Below, in pieces: positions 6,370 to 9,655 of a stretch of DNA of 9,655 bases. A model generated the notes under the pieces. It searched no databases. It worked only from the letters and a program-made list of their open reading frames with translations, and was not told the DNA's origin. Where the stretch lies: the NCBI RefSeq assembly GCF_020829685.1, contig NZ_JAIVFR010000176.1, positions 1 through 9,655 of the forward strand, written 5' to 3'. The position numbers were made by a program, and so were the translations under genes. The DNA is from Nostoc sp. CHAB 5715 (GTDB lineage Bacteria > Cyanobacteriota > Cyanobacteriia > Cyanobacteriales > Nostocaceae). How positions within the stretch are numbered: position 1 is the stretch's first letter; each line of letters opens with the position of its first letter.

Positions 6370-6396
6370 TTCCGGTAATTCCGGTAATTATGGTAT
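6370..6396 (+). promoter_or_regulatory. Three phased 9-bp repeats, site 1 (operator-like)
   Basis: TTCCGGTAA, TTCCGGTAA and TTATGGTAT follow one another without gaps, then AAAGT. The consensus TTNNGGTAW is shared with site 2 at 6449. Ribbon-helix-helix proteins bind short repeats cooperatively, so this is a candidate binding array for the RHH protein encoded 108 nt downstream. TATAAA at its end could be a -10 box. Confidence 0.55.
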
Positions 6397-6448
6397 AAAG
6401 TAACCGTAGCGCTAGCTCAAACAATTATCAATGAGTACTTATGCTTGT

Positions 6449-6466
6449 TTCCGGTATTTGAGGTAT
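6449..6466 (+). promoter_or_regulatory. Two phased 9-bp repeats, site 2 (operator-like)
   Basis: TTCCGGTAT and TTGAGGTAT lie back to back, followed by AGAGT. The layout matches the end of site 1 (TTCCGGTAA, TTATGGTAT, AAAGT). GTATAGAGT could serve as a -10 region about 38 nt before the RHH start codon, which would put the repeats over the promoter and suggest autorepression. Confidence 0.55.
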
Positions 6467-6503
6467 AGAGTCTAATAAACTAAGAAGTGTGTATGATATT
6501 CAG

Positions 6504-6659
6504 ATGCCTAAGAAAAAAGACTCTATACAGTTAACTTTGCTTATTACACCGGAATTACGAGATGATTTTAAAATCGCTTGTACTAAAAATAAAAAAAGTA
6601 TGACTCAAGTTCTTATAGACTTTATGACTCAATATGTAGATGAATCAAAAGTTAACTAA
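6504..6659 (+). CDS. Small ribbon-helix-helix DNA-binding protein
   Basis: The 51-residue frame starts at ATG 6504. It has a basic tip (MPKKK), an alternating strand (DSIQLTLLIT, 6-15), helix A (PELRDDFKIACTKNK, 16-30) and helix B (SMTQVLIDFMTQYVDESK, 32-49). That is the beta-alpha-alpha layout of MetJ/Arc proteins, closest in flavour to small ParG/CopG-type proteins that bind centromere or operator repeats as dimers. Such proteins repress their own genes or partition plasmids. Phased 9-bp repeats upstream are plausible targets. It overlaps the coiled-coil gene by 20 nt (6640-6659), so the two are probably translationally coupled. No strong Shine-Dalgarno precedes it. No ParA-like ATPase lies nearby, so partition function is unproven. 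Fold call is by pattern only. Confidence 0.7.
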   Translation: MPKKKDSIQLTLLITPELRDDFKIACTKNKKSMTQVLIDFMTQYVDESKVN

Positions 6660-6987
6660 TAATGCTATGACCAATACACCAAATAATTTAGAAGATATCA
6701 AAAATTTAGCTATTTATAATACACAAGCGATAGCAGCATTGACTAATAAAATTGATGATTTGACAACTAACGTTAATGAGCTAACCACTGATGTGAACCG
6801 TGTTCTAGCTCGTAGTGCTGTACTCGATGATGTGATTTTAGAGTTACAAGAATCGCAAGAACAAAACCAGAGAAGTTTTGAACAATATCGCCAAGATTTT
6901 TTAGAACATCAGCAGACTACCAATGCTGCACTTAATAGCTTAGAAGCAATATTACTGCAACTGATTAGGATATTTCCACAACAATAG
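6640..6987 (+). CDS. Small coiled-coil protein of unknown function
   Basis: This encodes 115 residues from ATG 6640, or 106 from ATG 6667; the first overlaps the RHH gene and suggests coupling, the second begins MTNTPNNLEDI. There is no signal peptide and no membrane span. Residues ~20-60 form a heptad-patterned helix with near-tandem units (DDLTTNV, NELTTDV), then VLDDVILELQESQEQNQRSFEQYRQDF continues the coil to ~90. The C-terminal helix (NSLEAILLQLIRIF) is hydrophobic. Proteins of this general type (short, Asn/Thr-rich coiled coils beginning with a LEDIKNLA-like stretch) occur in cyanobacteria without assigned function. Position suggests that it works with, or modulates, the RHH protein. 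I do not recognise a named family. Confidence 0.75.
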   Translation: MNQKLTNNAMTNTPNNLEDIKNLAIYNTQAIAALTNKIDDLTTNVNELTTDVNRVLARSAVLDDVILELQESQEQNQRSFEQYRQDFLEHQQTTNAALNSLEAILLQLIRIFPQQ

Positions 6988-7024
6988 TAATTTTTATTAA
7001 ATTTAAAGAGAGGCTTTATTTTCT

Positions 7025-7175
7025 ATGAGTTCCCTTATTTCAATTACCATTCTTTATTATGTTTTTATTGGAACTTTTTTGTATGTCGTTTGATATTGAT
7101 AGTAAAGCAACAAATTTGTTTCTTATAAGTATATTTTTTTTATTGCTTTCTATTTATGGTGAAGCTAAAAAATAG
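7025..7175 (+). pseudogene. Possible small two-helix membrane protein, frameshifted (or two overlapping small ORFs)
   Basis: An ATG at 7025, 11 nt after GAGAGG, opens a 22-residue hydrophobic peptide (MSSLISITILYYVFIGTFLY, then VV) ending at 7093. A second frame from ATG 7083 encodes 30 residues (SKATNLFLISIFFLLLSIYG, then EAKK) ending at 7175. Deleting one T from the T6 run at 7075-7080 fuses both into one protein of two membrane spans with a short polar loop and a basic end, as in small inner-membrane proteins. It lies 37 nt after the coiled-coil gene on the same strand and may be the third gene of that unit. The AT-rich sequence makes hydrophobic frames likely by chance, so this is tentative. 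Confidence 0.35.
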
Positions 7176-7178
7176 ATT

Positions 7179-7330
7179 TTACTTTTTTATTTGATTTAAA
7201 TATATGTCGTCAAACTCCCATTTTCCGACCTCATCCACTATAGGAGTCAGTATTGACAAGCTTGCTACGGCTCCTAACACCTGTTCATCTGAAACTTCCA
7301 AGTATTTTTATAGCTGTCCAAATTTCGATG
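7179..7330 (-). pseudogene. Decayed coding fragment of unknown family
   Basis: The minus strand has an open stretch from 7307 to TAA at 7179 reading YLEVSDEQVLGAVASLSILT then PIVDEVGKWEFDD, a normal protein-like composition without a start codon. Just upstream, another frame reads IEIWTAIK; removing one A from the run near 7305-7309 joins the two. The fragment ends close to the terminal repeat of the MITE-like element at 7334, so it may be a gene cut by that insertion. I do not recognise the family. Confidence 0.35.
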
Positions 7331-7333
7331 CCC

Positions 7334-7449
7334 CTTACGCAAGTGTCACAAAAAAATCGGATTTGTAGTTTGTAGTAAGCGGCTCTAGCTCTTATTTTGA
7401 GGACTAAAGTCCTCACTACGAACTGAAAATAATATGCCAGTTGCGTAAG
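7334..7449. mobile_element. MITE-like element with 9-bp perfect terminal repeats
   Basis: CTTACGCAA (7334-7342) and TTGCGTAAG (7441-7449) are exact inverted repeats. Extended to 16 bp the ends match at 13 positions (CTTACGCAAGTGTCAC against CTTACGCAACTGGCAT). The 116-bp interval has no coding capacity, as in transposase-dependent miniature elements. It lies just past the 3' end of the ArsR gene. I could not define a target-site duplication. Confidence 0.55.
7368..7423. repeat. Inner palindromic repeat nested in the MITE-like element
   Basis: Ends GTTTGTAGTA (7368-7377) and CACTACGAAC (7414-7423) are 8/10 inverted repeats, and GAGGACT-AA-AGTCCTC (7399-7414) is a perfect 7-bp hairpin. It resembles a dispersed palindromic repeat I recall from Nostocales and seems to have landed inside the larger element. 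Confidence 0.5.
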
Positions 7450-7456
7450 TCCTGAC

Positions 7457-8140
7457 TTATGTTACACGCCAATAAACCCCATTCTCTCGCTGCATTAACT
7501 GGCAAGCAATGAACTCCCGTCGCAACGTGGCGCAGTCAGGATGGTAGCGTTTGAGAATGTCATTTACTAGGCGTTCAGGATAATTGACTCCTATCTCAAA
7601 CTGACTTGCTAGCCACTTGAGAATAACTAAACGCTTTTTGCGACTAGCAGGAATTTCTTTGAGACATTCGCCCTCGAAATAGTTTTTCAACACTTTGCTT
7701 TCCCAAGCTTCAGTATCCACATCCTCAATCAAGGATGCTATTTTCTCCGGTGTAAAAATTTCCTTACTAATGTTTTGCAAAGCCTCGCTATCCAATTGAT
7801 ATAGACGGCTATTCCCTTCAGGGTGCATTGTCACCAAATTTAGCTCCTTAAGTTTCCCTAAATGATGGGATACCGTCGGTTCCTTGAGTTGTAGTAGCAC
7901 CGCCAATTCTTCGACGCTGCACTCCTGATTCGCCAGGATACCTACAATCTTCAATCGGCTATCATCCAATACGGTTCAGTTAAGGCCAAAACTCTTTATT
8001 AAAGTCAAATTTTTTAACGAACCGCCAAGGACGCCAAGGACGCAAAGAGAAGGAAGAAATGCTTAACTGAACTGTATTGGGCTATCATCCGCTAATGCCT
8101 TGAAAAAGCGGAGTAAGATGTTAAATTGCTCTGGTTGCAT
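7457..8140 (-). pseudogene. ArsR-family regulator with DUF2087 domain, interrupted by a MITE
   Basis: The gene begins at ATG 8140 (MQPEQFNILLRFFKALADDS) and resumes after an insertion with RLKIVGILANQECSVEELAV, LKEPTVSHHLGKLKELNLV (recognition helix) and the wing GNSRLYQLD. A C-terminal DUF2087 domain follows (KKRLVILKWLASQFE, then YPERLVNDILKRYHPDCATL). Deleting the 113-bp element plus one 10-bp target copy gives a single 186-residue frame. As it stands the 5' part stops after 25 residues (TAA in the element). The 3' part is open for 170 codons and could only start from a TTG supplied by the element tip, without the first helix. ArsR/DUF2087 proteins are winged-helix repressors. Operator-like palindromes lie directly upstream. 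The regulator is probably inactivated. Confidence 0.88.
7967..8079. mobile_element. 113-bp MITE inserted in the ArsR gene
   Basis: The terminal inverted repeats CAATACGGTTCAGTTAAG (left) and CTTAACTGAACTGTATTG (right) match at 17 of 18 positions. The element is flanked by a perfect 10-bp direct repeat, GGCTATCATC at 7957-7966 and 8080-8089, which is the target-site duplication. It encodes no transposase; inside are an AT-rich part and a tandem GCCAAGGAC pair. A 10-bp duplication would suit mobilisation by an IS4-like transposase, which is inference. Excision of element plus one duplication restores the host reading frame exactly. Confidence 0.9.
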
Positions 8141-8148
8141 AACTAACT

Positions 8149-8190
8149 TCTAATTAGACATATATCTAATTAGAAGTATATCTAATTGAA
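8149..8190 (-). promoter_or_regulatory. Three operator-like palindromes upstream of the ArsR gene
   Basis: TCTAATTAGA (8149-8158), TCTAATTAGA (8165-8174) and TCTAATTGAA (8181-8190) are spaced at exactly 16 nt, the first two being perfect palindromes. They start 9 nt upstream of the ArsR ATG (8140). Repeated palindromes here are what an autoregulating winged-helix repressor would bind. They may also affect the 3' side of hemA, which ends at 8233. Confidence 0.6.
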
Positions 8191-8232
8191 AAGTTCAGAT
8201 CAACGAGTAGGGGATCTTACTTGTTGTTCAAT

Positions 8233-9519
8233 TTAACTAAATTGTTCCTCTGCATCAAGGTTAAATAACATTTGCAGAGTTTGCATACAGCGCCGTCTGG
8301 CTTCAACATCTTGCTGCGATCGCAATTGCACCATTGGGTCATGTAAAATTTTATTGACAATTCCCCGTGTTAATGCTTCAATTACCTCTTGATGTTTTTC
8401 TGCGAATTCCGAACCCAATCTCGACAAAGCTTTTTCTAACTCTTGTTCGCGGATGGTTTCAACTTTATTTCGCAGACAGCTAATAGTAGTAACAGTTTCA
8501 AGACTGCGCCACCAAATATCAAAGGCTTCCACTTCTTCCTCTAAAAGTCGTTCGGCTTCCTGTGCAATCTTTCGACGGCTTTCGTAGTTTTGCGCTACTA
8601 CTGCCTTCAAATCATCCACATTAAATGCCTGCACATTTTCCAGTTCATTTACATCCGCATGAACATTACGCGGTACAGAAATATCAAATAACATTAAAGA
8701 GCGCTGAACTTCTAACACCATTTCCAATTTGGCACGGTCAAGTATTGGCTCTGTTGCCGAAGTACTTGTAAATACTAAATCGCTATTGACAATTAGGCTC
8801 ATCATTTCCGATAGCGGATGAATTTCGATAAGTTGCTGAGGGAACTGCTTTGCTAATTCTAGGGCGCGATCGCGTGAGCGATTTACAATACTAATTTGCA
8901 CAGCACCTTTAGAAATTAAGTGTTGTACTAACAGCCGCGACATTTTACCAGCGCCCAAAATTACCACTCGGCAAGCTGCTAAATTTGCCACTTTTATCTG
9001 CGCTAACTCTACAGCTGCCGAACTAATAGAGACAGCGCCAGTACCAATACTAGTTTCAGTGCGAACCCGCTTACCAGCTGTCAGCGCTTGTTTAAATAAT
9101 CGATTCAAAATGGTTTTTATCCCGTTATATTGCTGCCCCAGTTTGTGAGTAGTCTTCACCTGAGCCAGAATTTGACCTTCTCCGAGTACCAGACTATCTA
9201 AACCACCTGCTACGCGCATAACGTGCATTACTGCATCATCATGTAGCAGCATAAATAAATGTTGTCGCAGAGAAAGCACGGGTAATTTACTGTATTCTGC
9301 AAGAAACTGCGTTACTTCCCGGATACCTTGGTCTGCTTCACTGGTAACAATGTAAATTTCCAGGCGGTTACAAGTGCTAAGAATTGCAACTTCGTCAATA
9401 TGGGGATAGCTGGCCAGTTGAGCGATCGCACTTTCAATTTGTGGTTCTGGAATGCTCAGTTTTTCCCGGACTTCTACTGGGGCTGTTTTATGGCTTAACC
9501 CCACCACTGCTATATTCAT
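8233..9519 (-). CDS. hemA: Glutamyl-tRNA reductase
   Basis: HemA reduces glutamyl-tRNA(Glu) with NADPH to glutamate-1-semialdehyde, the first committed step to 5-aminolevulinate and so to haem, chlorophyll and bilins in cyanobacteria. The 428-residue length is normal. Domains: the catalytic N-terminal domain begins [20 protein letters not shown] and contains the nucleophile C50 in STCNRLEIY and the [17 protein letters not shown] motif (106-122). The NADPH-binding domain has [13 protein letters not shown] (185-197), followed by [10 protein letters not shown] and [10 protein letters not shown] long spinal helix and C-terminal dimerisation domain run to the end. All expected motifs are present. 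It stands alone on the minus strand; in other Nostocales I recall glpX upstream of hemA, but the window ends before that could be seen. The upstream region holds heptad repeats instead of an obvious promoter. Confidence 0.97.
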   Translation of the reverse strand: MNIAVVGLSHKTAPVEVREKLSIPEPQIESAIAQLASYPHIDEVAILSTCNRLEIYIVTSEADQGIREVTQFLAEYSKLPVLSLRQHLFMLLHDDAVMHVMRVAGGLDSLVLGEGQILAQVKTTHKLGQQYNGIKTILNRLFKQALTAGKRVRTETSIGTGAVSISSAAVELAQIKVANLAACRVVILGAGKMSRLLVQHLISKGAVQISIVNRSRDRALELAKQFPQQLIEIHPLSEMMSLIVNSDLVFTSTSATEPILDRAKLEMVLEVQRSLMLFDISVPRNVHADVNELENVQAFNVDDLKAVVAQNYESRRKIAQEAERLLEEEVEAFDIWWRSLETVTTISCLRNKVETIREQELEKALSRLGSEFAEKHQEVIEALTRGIVNKILHDPMVQLRSQQDVEARRRCMQTLQMLFNLDAEEQFS

Positions 9520-9530
9520 TTGCTAAATCG

Positions 9531-9551
9531 TAGTTACTAGTTGGTAGTTGA
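9531..9551. repeat. Heptanucleotide repeat (TAGTTNN)3
   Basis: TAGTTAC, TAGTTGG and TAGTTGA are three consecutive heptads starting 12 nt upstream of the hemA ATG. They fit the STRR class of 7-nt tandem repeats in heterocyst-forming cyanobacteria. Confidence 0.6.
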
Positions 9552-9589
9552 AAATAGGGCATTGAGTGAGAATAGGGAACGGGGAATTT

Positions 9590-9627
9590 TTGTTTATTGG
9601 TTGGTAGTTTTTCCAACCAATAAACAA
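9590..9627. repeat. Perfect 15-bp inverted repeat (hairpin) upstream of hemA
   Basis: TTGTTTATTGGTTGG (9590-9604) pairs perfectly with CCAACCAATAAACAA (9613-9627) around the 8-nt loop TAGTTTTT. No T tract follows on either strand, so it does not look like a terminator. It may be a mobile palindrome lying among heptad repeats, or an element in the hemA leader. Confidence 0.7.
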
Positions 9628-9655
9628 TAACTAATCACTAAATACTAACTACTAA
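9628..9655. repeat. Heptanucleotide repeat (NNACTAA)4 at the window edge
   Basis: TAACTAA, TCACTAA, ATACTAA and CTACTAA are four consecutive heptads on the plus strand. The run reaches the end of the window and probably continues beyond it. Confidence 0.75.

Noticed and set aside
6370..6470. 9-bp repeats as a CRISPR array or replication origin iterons
   Set aside because: Units are contiguous, without spacers, and only five in number; no Cas or Rep gene is present. An operator or centromere-like role fits better.
9590..9627. Hairpin as a rho-independent terminator
   Set aside because: Strong stem, but no T tract follows on either strand and it lies upstream of hemA, not after a gene.
1..9655. 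tRNA, rRNA or riboswitch
   Set aside because: No cloverleaf, rRNA signature or known riboswitch core was recognised on either strand by eye.

Overview
The window looks like chromosomal DNA of a filamentous (Nostocales-type) cyanobacterium. Seven copies of the octamer GCGATCGC (HIP1) occur in 9.7 kb (612, 1147, 3574, 5312, 8316, 8866, 9422). There are four Uma2-family nuclease genes, PIN-domain toxin-antitoxin debris, heptanucleotide tandem repeats and several palindromic dispersed repeats. These are all typical of Nostoc/Anabaena relatives. Family names were recognised by eye; no database search was run.

Layout. 81-564: the first ~95 codons of a secreted surface protein, cut off and joined tail to tail to a 3'-truncated DUF433 antitoxin gene. 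746-1291: intact shikimate kinase (aroK). 1303-1926: Uma2 gene carrying a 21-nt dispersed repeat in frame. 1976-2696: vapBC-type pair whose toxin is broken by a 4-nt duplication. 2796-3099: second vapBC pair, with a decayed antitoxin start and only 22 homologous codons of toxin. 3279-3761: 3' half of a LivG-type ABC ATPase. 3838-6083: three further Uma2 genes, two of them preceded by copies of one 28-nt upstream element. 6084-7175: a composite repeat, then a small module of ribbon-helix-helix protein, coiled-coil protein and possible small membrane protein, preceded by phased 9-bp repeats. 7179-7449: a decayed gene fragment next to nested MITE-like repeats. 7457-8190: an ArsR/DUF2087 regulator interrupted by a 113-bp MITE with a 10-bp target duplication, with three operator-like palindromes upstream. 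8233-9519: intact glutamyl-tRNA reductase (hemA) on the minus strand, preceded by heptad repeats and a perfect 15-bp hairpin.

How it fits together. Only aroK (chorismate pathway) and hemA (tetrapyrrole synthesis) are clear housekeeping genes. The DNA between them is an accessory region that has been heavily reworked: at least six genes are truncated, frameshifted or interrupted, mostly by identifiable small events. The least explained intact unit is the RHH/coiled-coil module at 6370-7175. Its upstream repeats look like the binding sites of its own RHH protein, and it is the best candidate here for an uncharacterised system.
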